Below, piece after piece: positions 17,086 through 25,498 of a DNA stretch of 64,000 bases. The position numbers were made by a program, and so were the translations under genes. The DNA comes from JBCCMQ01 sp039026235 (GTDB taxonomy: Bacteria > Pseudomonadota > Alphaproteobacteria > Rhodobacterales > Rhodobacteraceae). The stretch lies in contig JBCCMQ010000014.1 in assembly GCA_039026235.1 (NCBI GenBank), positions 1 through 64,000 of the forward strand. Reading direction: 5' to 3'. The stretch's first letter is position 1, and every line of letters begins with the position of its first letter. Below the pieces are notes generated by a model. The model was given only the letters and a program-made list of their open reading frames with translations, was not told the origin of the DNA and searched no databases.

Positions 17086-18792
17086 GTGCGCAACGAACTA
17101 ATGGTCGCTCTTGGTATCGGGCGCGGAGGCATATTTGTCCTCACGGTGTTTTCAATCTTCGTCAACCTGCTGATGCTGACGGGTCCGCTGTTCATGCTTC
17201 AGGTCTATGACCGTGTTCTGTCCAGTCGGTCCGAGGCGACGCTGACCGCGCTTCTGGTTCTGGTGATTGCGCTTTATGCGCTGATGGGCGTTCTGGATTA
17301 TGCGCGGGGACGCGTGGCGGCCCGCATCGGCGCCCGCTTCCAGTCGCGCCTTGATCCTAGGGTCTTTACGCTTCAGCTTCAGCGCGGTGCGGCGGCCGAC
17401 GGGTCGCCCGCATCGGCACTGCGGGATCTGGAATCGGTTCAGAAGTTCATGTCAGCGCCGTCACTTTTTGCCGTCTTCGATCTGCCATGGACGCCGATTT
17501 TCATCGGGGCGATCTACATCTTTCACCCCTGGATGGGGTGGTATTCGATTGCGGGCGCAGCGCTGCTTTTCTCGATCACCATGGCCAACCAGCTTCTGAC
17601 CCGCGAAGTTGTGCGGACGGCAAACCGGGCCGCCATGGCCAGCGACGCTTTTGCCGACAACATCCGAAACAACAGCGAGACCATCTCTGGACTGGGCATG
17701 CAGGATGCGGCCATGGCACGCTGGCGGCGGCTGCGGAATGAATCGCTTTATTCCCAGATCACCTCGGCCGACAGAACCGGGGGGTTTGCGTCGGTCTCCA
17801 AATCCATGCGCTTTCTTCTCCAGTCCGGGATCCTGGCGCTGGGCGCCTATCTGGTTCTGCAGAATGAGCTTTCTGCCGGCGCGATGATTGCCGGTTCAAT
17901 CCTTCTGGGTCGGGCTCTGGCGCCGGTCGATCAGGCGATATCGGGCTGGCCCCTTTTGCAACGCGCGGCCCAGGGCTGGAGTTCGCTGGCAGAACTTCTG
18001 GGCAGTACGCCACCGCCAGAGCCCAAAACCGTGCTGCCGCGGCCCAAGGCGCATTTGCTGATCGAACAGCTCAGCGTGGTGCCGCCGAAGGCCCGGGCGC
18101 CAACGCTGCGCATGCTGAACTTCGAACTTCTGCCGGGGCAGGCCCTTGGCGTCATCGGTGCCAGCGGATCGGGCAAAACCACGCTTGCCCGGACCATGAC
18201 GGGCATGTGGCTTCCGGCCTCGGGAACGATCCGCCTCGGCGGCGCTTCACTGGATCAGTACAGCGAAGGCGATCTGGGGCGTTACATCGGCTATCTGCCG
18301 CAGGATGTGATCCTGTTCGGTGCGACGATTGCCGAGAATATCGCACGCCTTGCCGAGGCGCCCGACGATGCAGAAGTCGTCAAGGCCGCCCGGATCGCCG
18401 GTGCCCATGAGATGATCCTGCAGCTGCCACAGGGCTATGACACGCCCGTGGCTTCGGGTGCCACGATGCTGTCCGGCGGCCAGAAACAGCGCGTGGGGCT
18501 GGCCCGCGCGCTTTATGGCGGGCCCGAGATCCTGATCCTTGATGAGCCGAACTCGAACCTCGACAACGTCGGTCAGCAGGCGCTGAACGCAGCCATTCGG
18601 CAGATGAAAGAGGCCGGCAAATCCGTGATCATCATGGCCCACCGCCCGGCGGCGATTGCCGAATGCGACACGATCCTCGTGTTGGAAGGCGGCACCCGCA
18701 AGGCATTCGGTCCGCGTGACGAAGTCCTGAAGTCCCAGGTCAAGAACCACGCTCAGATCGCAAGTTCTTTTCGTAGCGAGGCACAATCATGA
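17086..18792 (+). CDS. Type I secretion system permease/ATPase (PrtD-like)
   Basis: Inner-membrane ABC exporter that moves an unfolded substrate from cytoplasm to outside together with an adaptor and TolC-like pore. The GTG at 17086 is preceded by GGAG at seven bases and gives 568 residues, the normal PrtD length; the in-frame ATG at 16978 would add an unlikely 36 residues. The membrane domain opens with FLVTVFSIFVNLLML-type helices and LQVYDRVLSSRS, which is characteristic of the family. The ATPase domain has Walker A GASGSGKTT (about 357-365), signature LSGGQKQR (about 461), Walker B ILILDEPNSNLD and H-loop MAHRP. It lacks an N-terminal C39-like domain, so it fits PrtD more than HlyB. No RTX-type substrate gene is nearby. 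Confidence 0.92.
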   Translation: MRNELMVALGIGRGGIFVLTVFSIFVNLLMLTGPLFMLQVYDRVLSSRSEATLTALLVLVIALYALMGVLDYARGRVAARIGARFQSRLDPRVFTLQLQRGAAADGSPASALRDLESVQKFMSAPSLFAVFDLPWTPIFIGAIYIFHPWMGWYSIAGAALLFSITMANQLLTREVVRTANRAAMASDAFADNIRNNSETISGLGMQDAAMARWRRLRNESLYSQITSADRTGGFASVSKSMRFLLQSGILALGAYLVLQNELSAGAMIAGSILLGRALAPVDQAISGWPLLQRAAQGWSSLAELLGSTPPPEPKTVLPRPKAHLLIEQLSVVPPKARAPTLRMLNFELLPGQALGVIGASGSGKTTLARTMTGMWLPASGTIRLGGASLDQYSEGDLGRYIGYLPQDVILFGATIAENIARLAEAPDDAEVVKAARIAGAHEMILQLPQGYDTPVASGATMLSGGQKQRVGLARALYGGPEILILDEPNSNLDNVGQQALNAAIRQMKEAGKSVIIMAHRPAAIAECDTILVLEGGTRKAFGPRDEVLKSQVKNHAQIASSFRSEAQS

Positions 18793-20093
18793 CCGGTGAC
18801 GACACGCGCTGGAAACTAAAGGGGCCGGTCCTGACCGGCGTCATCGCATTGGTCGTTTTGGTTGTGGGGCTTGGCGGCTGGTCGGCGACCACCTCGCTTG
18901 CCGGTGCTGTGATCGCGCCGGGGATCATCGAGGTTGAAGGCAACCGCCAGGCCGTTCAGCATCTCGATGGCGGTGTCGTGGGCGAAATCCTGGTCGAAGA
19001 GGGCGCTTTTGTGGACGCCGGCGATGTGGTTCTGCGCTTTGACGGCACGCTTCTGCGGTCTGAGCTGGCGATCGTCGAAGGTCAGCTGTTCGAAATCCTT
19101 GCCCGCAAGGGACGCCTGATTGCCGAACGGGACGGCGCCGACACCATTCGTTTCGCGGATGAACTCATGCAGCCCGAGGCCGTGGAGCCATTTACACTTG
19201 AGCTTCGGCAAGGCCAGGAAAGGCTTTTCGAAGCGCGCCGCGTGACACTTGAAAAACAGGTCAGCCAGCTGGTCGAGCGGCGCGAACAGATCGGTGCCCA
19301 GATCGACGGGACCCTGGCCCAGATCGACGCCCTGGAAGTGCAGTCCACCCTGATCGCCGAAGAGCAGGCCGATCAGCAAAGCCTGCTTGACCGCGGGCTG
19401 ACCCAGCAAAGCCGGGTGCTGTCCCTGATGCGTGAATCGGCACGTCTCAAAGGGCAGTTGGGTGATCTTCAGGCTCGCGTCGCCCAGTCGCGCGGGCAGA
19501 TATCCGAGATCGAGATTGAAGCCGTGCGCCTTGAATCCGACCTAAGGGAACAGGCGATCACCCAGTTGCGCGATCTGGAATTCCGCGAGCTTGAGTTGCG
19601 CGAAAGGCGGCTGTCCACGCTTGAAACGCTGTCCCGTCTGGACGTGCGGGCGCCCGTATCAGGGGTCGTCTATGACCGCCGCATCAACGCGCTTCGTTCG
19701 GTCGTGCGCCCGGCCGATGTCATGATGTTCATCGTTCCGCGCGGCGAAGCGCTGGTCATCGCCAGCCGGATTGAACCGATCCACATTGATCAAATAACCG
19801 TTGGGCAGCGCGCCATGCTGCGGTTTCCGGCCTTCAACCAACGGACCACGCCGGAACTTGAGGGGCTGGTTACCAAGGTCTCTCCGGATGCCTTTGTCGA
19901 TGAGACCACGGGGGCGAGCTACTATACGGCCGAACTGCTGCCCGCGGACGATCAGATCGACAAGCTCGAAGGGCTAGAGCTGTTGCCGGGCATGCCCGTG
20001 GAAGCGTTCATCCTGACGGGTGAGCGGACGCCGCTCAGCTTTCTGGTCAAGCCCATGGCGGACTATTTCGAGCGGGCATTCCGGGAAAGCTAG
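18789..20093 (+). CDS. HlyD-family type I secretion periplasmic adaptor
   Basis: Membrane-fusion protein that bridges the exporter to the outer-membrane channel. The 434-residue protein starts with an ATGA overlap to the ATPase gene. Order of features: a short cytoplasmic tail, a membrane helix (about 16-36), the beta-barrel/lipoyl half GNRQAVQHLDGGVVGEILVEEG, a long coiled-coil hairpin (about 95-270, rich in E, Q, R and L), the second lipoyl half LDVRAPVSGVVYDRRI, and the C-terminal beta domain with LLPGMPVEAFILTGERTPLSFLVKP. This is the standard PrtE/HlyD layout. The TolC-type third component is not in the window. Confidence 0.93.
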   Translation: MTGDDTRWKLKGPVLTGVIALVVLVVGLGGWSATTSLAGAVIAPGIIEVEGNRQAVQHLDGGVVGEILVEEGAFVDAGDVVLRFDGTLLRSELAIVEGQLFEILARKGRLIAERDGADTIRFADELMQPEAVEPFTLELRQGQERLFEARRVTLEKQVSQLVERREQIGAQIDGTLAQIDALEVQSTLIAEEQADQQSLLDRGLTQQSRVLSLMRESARLKGQLGDLQARVAQSRGQISEIEIEAVRLESDLREQAITQLRDLEFRELELRERRLSTLETLSRLDVRAPVSGVVYDRRINALRSVVRPADVMMFIVPRGEALVIASRIEPIHIDQITVGQRAMLRFPAFNQRTTPELEGLVTKVSPDAFVDETTGASYYTAELLPADDQIDKLEGLELLPGMPVEAFILTGERTPLSFLVKPMADYFERAFRES

Positions 20094-20100
20094 GGGCTTT

Positions 20101-20937
20101 TCAGACCCGGATCGGATCGGCCTTCGCCAATCTGTCAAAGGCGGCAAGGCTTTCGATCAGGCCGGCCATCGCATCAAGCGGGATCATGTTCGGGCCGTCG
20201 GATGGTGCGCGGTCCGGGTCTTCGTGGGTTTCAATGAAGACAGCAGCGATGCCCAGTGACACCGCCGCACGGGCCATAACGGGCGCAAATTCGCGCTGAC
20301 CGCCCGATGCGTTGCCTTGTCCGCCCGGTTGCTGGACCGAATGGGTCGCGTCCATTACCACCGGATAGCCGGTGCGGGCCATCGTCGGCAGGCTGCGCAT
20401 GTCGGCCACCAGGGTGTTGTAGCCAAAACTGACACCCCGTTCCGTCAGAAGGATGCGATCGTTGCCGGTGCTGGCCACCTTTTCGGCCACGCGCTCCATA
20501 TCCCAGGGTGCCAGGAACTGCCCCTTCTTGATGTTGATGGCGGCGCCCGTCTGGCCCGCCGCGAGCAAGAGATCCGTCTGCCGGCTCAGAAACGCTGGGA
20601 TCTGCAGGATGTCGATGACTTCGGCCGACGCCTCGCACTGATCCGGTGCGTGCACGTCGGTCAGGACGGGCACGCCGATTGCGTTCTTGACCGCCTGATG
20701 GACCTTCAGCCCGCTGTCGATCCCAAGACCGCGCTGGCCCGAAACCGAGGTTCTGTTCGCCTTGTCAAAGGAACCCTTGAACACGAAACCGACGCCCGCC
20801 GCATCGCAAGTCTCTTTCAGCCGGCCCGCGATCATCTGTGCGTGGTCCGTACTTTCAAGCTGGCAGGGGCCGCTGATCAGGGTCAGTGGGCGGTCGTTTC
20901 CGAATGTAACGCCGCCAACTTCGACGTCTTTCATCAA
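20101..20937 (-). CDS. kdsA: 3-deoxy-8-phosphooctulonate synthase
   Basis: Condenses arabinose-5-phosphate with phosphoenolpyruvate to Kdo-8-phosphate, in the cytoplasm, for the Kdo of lipopolysaccharide and of capsule linkers. The 278-residue length is normal. Family motifs are ISGPCQLES near the N-terminus, FKGSFDKANRTS (substrate binding), VLTDVHAPDQ, IPAFLSRQTDLL, NIKKGQFLAPWDM, and MDATHSVQQPGG followed by ARAAVSLG and the FIETHEDPDRAPSDGPN loop. The start overlaps the stop of the KpsE-like gene by four bases, which ties it to capsule export here; whether another kdsA copy exists cannot be seen. Confidence 0.96.
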   Translation of the reverse strand: MMKDVEVGGVTFGNDRPLTLISGPCQLESTDHAQMIAGRLKETCDAAGVGFVFKGSFDKANRTSVSGQRGLGIDSGLKVHQAVKNAIGVPVLTDVHAPDQCEASAEVIDILQIPAFLSRQTDLLLAAGQTGAAINIKKGQFLAPWDMERVAEKVASTGNDRILLTERGVSFGYNTLVADMRSLPTMARTGYPVVMDATHSVQQPGGQGNASGGQREFAPVMARAAVSLGIAAVFIETHEDPDRAPSDGPNMIPLDAMAGLIESLAAFDRLAKADPIRV

Positions 20938-22604
20938 GAAGAAACCTGTTCGCGCAGAACCGAGATCGTCATCGATCCCATCAGGTAGATCCCCATGAAG
21001 ATCAGAAAGGCCAGGGCCGTGTTTTCCCTTACGCGTGGATAGGCGGGTTCATCCGAAAGCGACGGGCGCACGCCCAGCACCAGATAACGCACCTGCCGGT
21101 TTGCCTCGATCCGGGCCGTTTCAAGCTGTTGCAGCGACTGACTGAGCAGCAGTTGACGGGTTTCGAGATCCGCCTCGGCCACGACGAGTTCCCCGGTGAT
21201 TTTCGCCAGCGACACGCCGCTGGCATCGCTTTCGGTCAGTTCGGCGCGCATGTTGCCGATCAGTTCGGTCAGTCGGGCGATATTGGCCTCGGCCACGTCG
21301 ACCTTTGCCTGGTTCGGACGCGGGTTGTCCAACAGAGACTGAAGGATCAGGGTTTCCTGTTTCAGCTCAACCTCAAAGGTCGAGATTTGGCCCATGATGC
21401 TTGAAATTTCGGCCTCGGCGCTGAGCACGCCGCGCTGTTCCTGCAATTCAAGCACCCTTTCCTGGGCCGCGAGCATCTTGGCCTCGGCTTCTTCGTAGCT
21501 ATCGCGCGCGCCCTGCATCTGGTCTTCGCGCATGCGCTGGGTCGACTGGTCGACGTGTTCTTCGGCGTATCTGACAAGGGCCTCAGAGAAATCCACGGAC
21601 TTCTGCGGGTCGGCCGAGCGGATCTCCATGCGGATAATCCCTTCGGTCGGATCGTAGCCGATCGTCACAAAGCGCTGATAGAGCTTGTACATCTCATCGT
21701 TGCTTGCATCCGCATCCAGGCGCTGTACGGCGTCAATCGACGGATCAGAATAATGGGCGCGAAACCCAAGCTCTTCATCAAGCCGCAGCATTGCCTCTCT
21801 GGACAGAAGAAAGCCCTGGACGTTGATGCTGTCTTGGGACGTCGCCAGCCCGGTGCCCCTTAGAAAGCCAAGGCTGTTTCCGTTCGCGGCCTCGCTTTGC
21901 TGAATGTAGAATTCTGAGTCAGTCGCATAAAGCGGTGTGGCAATCCGCGAGAAATAGAAGCCTGCCACAAGTGTCGGCAGCAGCACCAGAACAGCCAGGC
22001 GCAGAAACAGGTTGGACAGCGTGCGCCGTCGCCGCCGCGCGATGTCCTGTTGCAGGTCCATGATCTCTTTGGCGCGCTGGTCTTCGGCGCGCACCTGAAC
22101 AGACGGCACCGGCGGTTTTTCAGGCACTGTCTGGGGCAGGAGATGTTGGTTAGGCTGCAGTGTGGCTTCCGGTTTCGGCGGCTTCGGCAGCCGTATCCGG
22201 GCGACAGGCATATCCTTGGCCGCAGCCGGTTCCGGCTTTGGCGGCTCTTCTTCCACGATCTTTAGCCGGTTGGCCGGCTTGAAAGGGTTCACGCCCCTTT
22301 TGCGTAACTCATGCACCGCTTCTTCGTCGGTCGCTGCCGCAATGCCCATCCGCTGAGCCGTGCGCCGGGCCATGCGGAGTTGTTTTGCGGTGAATGCCTC
22401 TTGCGGCGCGCTATCCTCGGCCGCTGGGGGTTCCGCTGGTGCGTCCGCGCGCTTGGTGTCCGCAGGTTGTTTCCAGGCGGCGGGCTTTTCCGGTTCGGCA
22501 GTCGGGGACTTGGACGCTTCCGCATCAATAGCTTCCGACCCCGAAATGTTTAGGGATTCTGACCGGCGGATGCGGAATTTTCTAGCTGTCGGTTTGGTAG
22601 TCAT
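20934..22604 (-). CDS. KpsE/CtrB-like capsule export inner-membrane protein
   Basis: Polysaccharide co-polymerase-like protein that links the capsule ABC exporter to the outer-membrane channel. The 556 residues are longer than usual for KpsE because of a cytoplasmic N-terminal region of about 195 residues rich in Pro, Ala, Glu and Lys. A first membrane helix lies at about 199-218 (LFLRLAVLVLLPTLVAGFYF), a periplasmic region with long coiled coil at about 340-500 follows, and a second membrane helix closes the protein (about 528-550). The core between the helices, including YATDSEFYIQQSE, fits BexC/CtrB/KpsE. It starts inside the end of the kpsT-like gene (23-base overlap) and overlaps kdsA downstream. 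Confidence 0.85.
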   Translation of the reverse strand: MTTKPTARKFRIRRSESLNISGSEAIDAEASKSPTAEPEKPAAWKQPADTKRADAPAEPPAAEDSAPQEAFTAKQLRMARRTAQRMGIAAATDEEAVHELRKRGVNPFKPANRLKIVEEEPPKPEPAAAKDMPVARIRLPKPPKPEATLQPNQHLLPQTVPEKPPVPSVQVRAEDQRAKEIMDLQQDIARRRRRTLSNLFLRLAVLVLLPTLVAGFYFSRIATPLYATDSEFYIQQSEAANGNSLGFLRGTGLATSQDSINVQGFLLSREAMLRLDEELGFRAHYSDPSIDAVQRLDADASNDEMYKLYQRFVTIGYDPTEGIIRMEIRSADPQKSVDFSEALVRYAEEHVDQSTQRMREDQMQGARDSYEEAEAKMLAAQERVLELQEQRGVLSAEAEISSIMGQISTFEVELKQETLILQSLLDNPRPNQAKVDVAEANIARLTELIGNMRAELTESDASGVSLAKITGELVVAEADLETRQLLLSQSLQQLETARIEANRQVRYLVLGVRPSLSDEPAYPRVRENTALAFLIFMGIYLMGSMTISVLREQVSS

Positions 22605-23241
22605 AAAGCGCCCTTGCCTCTTCGAGCGTGTCGAATGTGTACAGTGTGCCCTGTTTTAGCACCGCCGCCGACCGGCAGAATTTTTCAAGAACGGCCGCGT
22701 CGTGGGAAACGATGACGACGGTCGTCCGCTCTAGCCTTTCTCGCAGGATACTCGCGGCGCGGCGGTTGAACTCCACGTCGGTCGTGGCCGGCATCCCTTC
22801 ATCGATCAAGTATAGATCAAAATCCAGCGCAAGCATCAGTGAGAAACTCAATCGTGCGCGCATGCCCGCCGAATAGGTACCAAGCGGCTGGTCAAAGTAT
22901 TCCTCAAGTCCGCAAAGCCAGCGGCAGAATGCCTCGACATAGTCGGGGTCCAGACCGTAAAGGCGGGCGATATAGCGCGAATTTTCCGCCGCCGTGTGCT
23001 TGCCGACGACCCCGCCCATGAAACCCAAAGGGAACGAGACGCGGCAATCGCGCGTGATGGTCCCCTCATCGGGTTTCTCAAGACCGCACATCATATTGAT
23101 AAGCGTCGTCTTTCCTGTGCCGTTGGGCGCCAGAATGCCCAGCGAATTTCCGGGCTCCACACGAAAAGACGCCCGATCCAGGATGATCTTGCGACGCGTT
23201 CCCGTCCAGAACGACTTGCTGACATCGCGGAATTCCAGCAT
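22582..23241 (-). CDS. kpsT: KpsT-like capsule polysaccharide export ATPase
   Basis: ATPase of the ABC-2 type exporter that carries capsule polysaccharide across the inner membrane. From the ATG at 23241 it has 219 residues, the normal length; the in-frame ATG at 23283 adds 14 residues of doubtful value. Walker A reads APNGTGKTT (with APNG in place of the usual GPNG), then SFPLGFMGGVVGKHTAAEN typical of KpsT, the variant signature TYSAGMRARLSFSL, Walker B DLYLIDEGMP and H-loop VSHDA. These variant motifs are characteristic of polysaccharide exporters. The partner permease KpsM is not encoded next to it. Confidence 0.9.
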   Translation of the reverse strand: MLEFRDVSKSFWTGTRRKIILDRASFRVEPGNSLGILAPNGTGKTTLINMMCGLEKPDEGTITRDCRVSFPLGFMGGVVGKHTAAENSRYIARLYGLDPDYVEAFCRWLCGLEEYFDQPLGTYSAGMRARLSFSLMLALDFDLYLIDEGMPATTDVEFNRRAASILRERLERTTVVIVSHDAAVLEKFCRSAAVLKQGTLYTFDTLEEARALYDYQTDS

Positions 23242-23439
23242 GGCGGTCGCCTGCTCCGCTAAAACTGCTCGTACGTTACACATTGAACGTTAACAGGAAT
23301 TGGCACTGCTCGAATTTAGTATGCGCCAAACTGTGGGCGCAGGGCAACACACCACCACGGCTGGGTGAAAACGGTCTCAGAATCGCGCGCGTGGCGCGCC
23401 GCCGGGGCTCAGCGCGGCGCATGCCAGCAGACGCACCGC

Positions 23440-24474
23440 CTATGCGATCAGGTTCCAGCTCAGCCCGGCCAGAACCGCGCCAATGATCCCGAGGCTGATG
23501 TAAACCGTGAATATCCGTGGCTTGACCAGCGCCCAGACCGCAACGGCGGCGGGAATGCTGCTGACGCCGCCGGCGATGATGAACGCCATGGCGGCCCCGT
23601 TCGACATGCCCTGGATCAGCAACGCATCGATCAGGGGCACCGCCGCATAGCCATTCATGTAGGCGGGCGCACCGACCAAAGCGCCCAGCAGGATCGGGCC
23701 AAACCCGTCGCCGCCCAGAACCGTTGCGATCCATTCCGAAGGCACATAGCGCAGCATCAGCGCCTCTAGCACATAGGCCAAAATCAGCCACTTGCTCAGG
23801 AACAGCGCATTGTCGACGGCGGTTTCCCGGAAGCTCGCGCGCCGCGTCCGATCTTGCCAGAACGCCCAATGCGGCTTGCCCTTGAACGGGCTTGGGCCGC
23901 AGCCGCAACCACCGCGTGCGGGTTGTTCGCGCAATGGCTCGGCGAACAAAGGTGTGCCGGAAAACGCCTTGACCGCCACGCCGCCCATAAGGCCAAGCGA
24001 TACGGCCGCGATCGTCTTGGCGATTGCGAATTCGGTGCCCAGGGTTCCGGCGGTGATCAGAAACATCGCCGGATCCATCAGCGGGGAGGACAGCCAAAAG
24101 GCCATGACCGCAGACAGAGGTGCCCCCACGGCCAAAAGCGCGGCGATGAACGGGATGACCTCGCAGGAACAGAAAGGCGACAGACCGCCGGCCATGGCCC
24201 CGAACAGGATCATCCGAAACTCATTGCCTTCAAATGCCCGGGCCAAAAGGCTTTCCGCACCGGTTGCTTTCAGCCAGGCGACCGCCAGAACCGCGAAGGT
24301 AATGAAAATTCCGGTGTGCGCGAAAGTCGTCGCCGTGAAGGTGACGGTGGGCAGGAACTCTTCCGGTGCCAGTATGGCGACCAGCGCAAGGATGACCACG
24401 ATTGCCAGCCAGGCCTTGTCAATCCTGCGCCAAAGCGCGGGCAATTCCGGCAGTTTCACGGAAAGATCAGACAT
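23440..24474 (-). CDS. COG0701 (DUF318-type) permease
   Basis: An inner-membrane permease of 344 residues with about eight helices in two blocks, linked by a polar segment (about 175-215) containing GGCGCGPSPFKGK. The conserved segment GLSPFCSCEVIPFIAALLAVGAPLSAVMAFWLSSPLMDP (described by its key C-S-C-E and SSPLMDP elements) identifies the COG0701 permease family, members of which are tied to export of metalloids or metals. The gene overlaps the upstream ArsR-type regulator by eight bases, so metal or metalloid resistance is the natural reading. The Cys-rich linker could sense or hand over a thiophilic metal. The exact substrate cannot be read from the sequence. Confidence 0.87.
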   Translation of the reverse strand: MSDLSVKLPELPALWRRIDKAWLAIVVILALVAILAPEEFLPTVTFTATTFAHTGIFITFAVLAVAWLKATGAESLLARAFEGNEFRMILFGAMAGGLSPFCSCEVIPFIAALLAVGAPLSAVMAFWLSSPLMDPAMFLITAGTLGTEFAIAKTIAAVSLGLMGGVAVKAFSGTPLFAEPLREQPARGGCGCGPSPFKGKPHWAFWQDRTRRASFRETAVDNALFLSKWLILAYVLEALMLRYVPSEWIATVLGGDGFGPILLGALVGAPAYMNGYAAVPLIDALLIQGMSNGAAMAFIIAGGVSSIPAAVAVWALVKPRIFTVYISLGIIGAVLAGLSWNLIA

Positions 24475-24814
24475 CTTTGTTCGGCCCTTTCACGGCATCG
24501 CCGGCATCGGCGCAGCATTCCTTCAGCAGAAACTTGGACAGCGCTTCCATTTCGGGATAGCGGGCTGCAAAGCAGATCACGGTCCGCCCGTGTTTCGCCT
24601 GTTGAACCAGGCCCGCCTGAGACAGGATCTTCATATGGTGGGTCAAGGTTGACCCGCTGACATCGCAGCGCGCACCGACCTCGCCAATGCTCAGCCCCTC
24701 GGGTCCGGCGCGCACCAATGTCCGCAGCACCGACAAACGCTGCTCGGAGCCCAGGGCGGCAAAGGTCGAAGCGACTTCGGCCAGCGAGATCTCAGAATCA
24801 GGTCCATGTTTCAT
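24467..24814 (-). CDS. ArsR-family transcriptional regulator
   Basis: A 115-residue winged-helix repressor, start at the ATG at 24814. The core is FAALGSEQRLSVLRTLVRAGPEGLSIGEVGARCDVSGSTLTHHMKILSQAGLV, where the recognition helix is around residues 52-65. Cys residues at 50, 81 and a C-C pair at 100-101 are possible metal or metalloid ligands. A second in-frame ATG at 24853 would add 13 residues but would place a near-perfect palindrome inside the coding region; the palindrome at 24822-24837 lies eight bases before the chosen start and looks like its own operator. Coupled to the permease, so the pair should be induced by the permease substrate. Confidence 0.88.
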   Translation of the reverse strand: MKHGPDSEISLAEVASTFAALGSEQRLSVLRTLVRAGPEGLSIGEVGARCDVSGSTLTHHMKILSQAGLVQQAKHGRTVICFAARYPEMEALSKFLLKECCADAGDAVKGPNKDV

Positions 24815-24821
24815 ACGTTCT

Positions 24822-24837
24822 ATATTTCTAGAATTAT
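24822..24837. promoter_or_regulatory. Near-palindromic operator candidate for the ArsR-type regulator
   Basis: On the plus strand the 16 bases read ATATTTCTAGAATTAT; 14 of 16 positions match their own reverse complement, centred on TCTAGA. It sits in a short AT-rich island between the divergent arsR-type and UDG-family genes. On the minus strand TTGATT lies upstream and TATAGA downstream of the centre, spaced about 19 bases, which would put the dyad between -35 and -10. If that promoter is used, the message would start at or within a few bases of the arsR ATG. Confidence 0.55.
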
Positions 24838-24892
24838 CGAAATAATCAAGCATCGATTTGTGCTCTTCCCCTTTGCGTTCTAGGTCAGGCAC

Positions 24893-25498
24893 ATGGAGCT
24901 TCTGGATGGCAGCCTGCAACGCGAGATCGGTCACTGCCGGATCTGCGCGGATCGCTTTGCCGCGACCGAGACCCGGCACGGGCCGCGACCGGTCCCATGG
25001 TTCGATCGCGGCGCAAGGCTCTTGATCGCCGGGCAGGCGCCGGGGGCGCGCGTTCATGACATTGGCCGCCCCTTTGCCGATCCCTCGGGTGATCGGCTGC
25101 GGGCATGGCTTGGCGTCGACGAGCAAATCTTCTACGACCGCTCGAAAATTGCCTTTGTGCCGATGGCATTTTGCTTTCCGGGATACGACAAGAAAGGCTC
25201 TGACCTGCCGCCGCCCGGTGTCTGTGCCGAAACCTGGAGGACGCAGGTCTTGCAACAGCTTGCCGATGTCAGGCTGACGCTTCTGATCGGTCGCTATGCG
25301 CAAAGCTGGCATCTGGGTCTGCCCAAATCGGAACGCGTGTCCGAGACCGTCGCGCGCTGGCGCGATTTTGCACCCGCCACAATCCCCTTGCCGCATCCGT
25401 CATGGCGCAACACCGCTTGGCTGAGGCGCAATCCGTGGTTCGAGGAAGAGTTGCTGCCGGTTCTGCGCCAACGCGTGAAAGAGGTTCTGGGGATATGA
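24893..25498 (+). CDS. Uracil-DNA glycosylase family protein
   Basis: A 201-residue member of the UDG superfamily, group 4/5-like. It has the water-activating-loop region LLIAGQAPGARVHDIGRPFADPSGDRLR and the DNA-intercalation loop PLPHPSWRN near the C-terminus. The N-terminal HCRIC plus later C residues recall the Cys set that binds an Fe-S cluster in family 4, but the full four-Cys pattern is not evident, and LTLLIGRYAQ replaces the more usual LGA. It may therefore be an atypical member rather than the main uracil glycosylase. The following sseB-like gene overlaps its stop by four bases. Confidence 0.82.
   Translation: MELLDGSLQREIGHCRICADRFAATETRHGPRPVPWFDRGARLLIAGQAPGARVHDIGRPFADPSGDRLRAWLGVDEQIFYDRSKIAFVPMAFCFPGYDKKGSDLPPPGVCAETWRTQVLQQLADVRLTLLIGRYAQSWHLGLPKSERVSETVARWRDFAPATIPLPHPSWRNTAWLRRNPWFEEELLPVLRQRVKEVLGI

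Noticed and set aside
24851..24853. ATG at 24853 as start of the ArsR-type gene
   Set aside because: It has a possible ribosome-binding site but would put the operator-like palindrome inside the coding sequence; 24814 fits better, although the alternative is not excluded.
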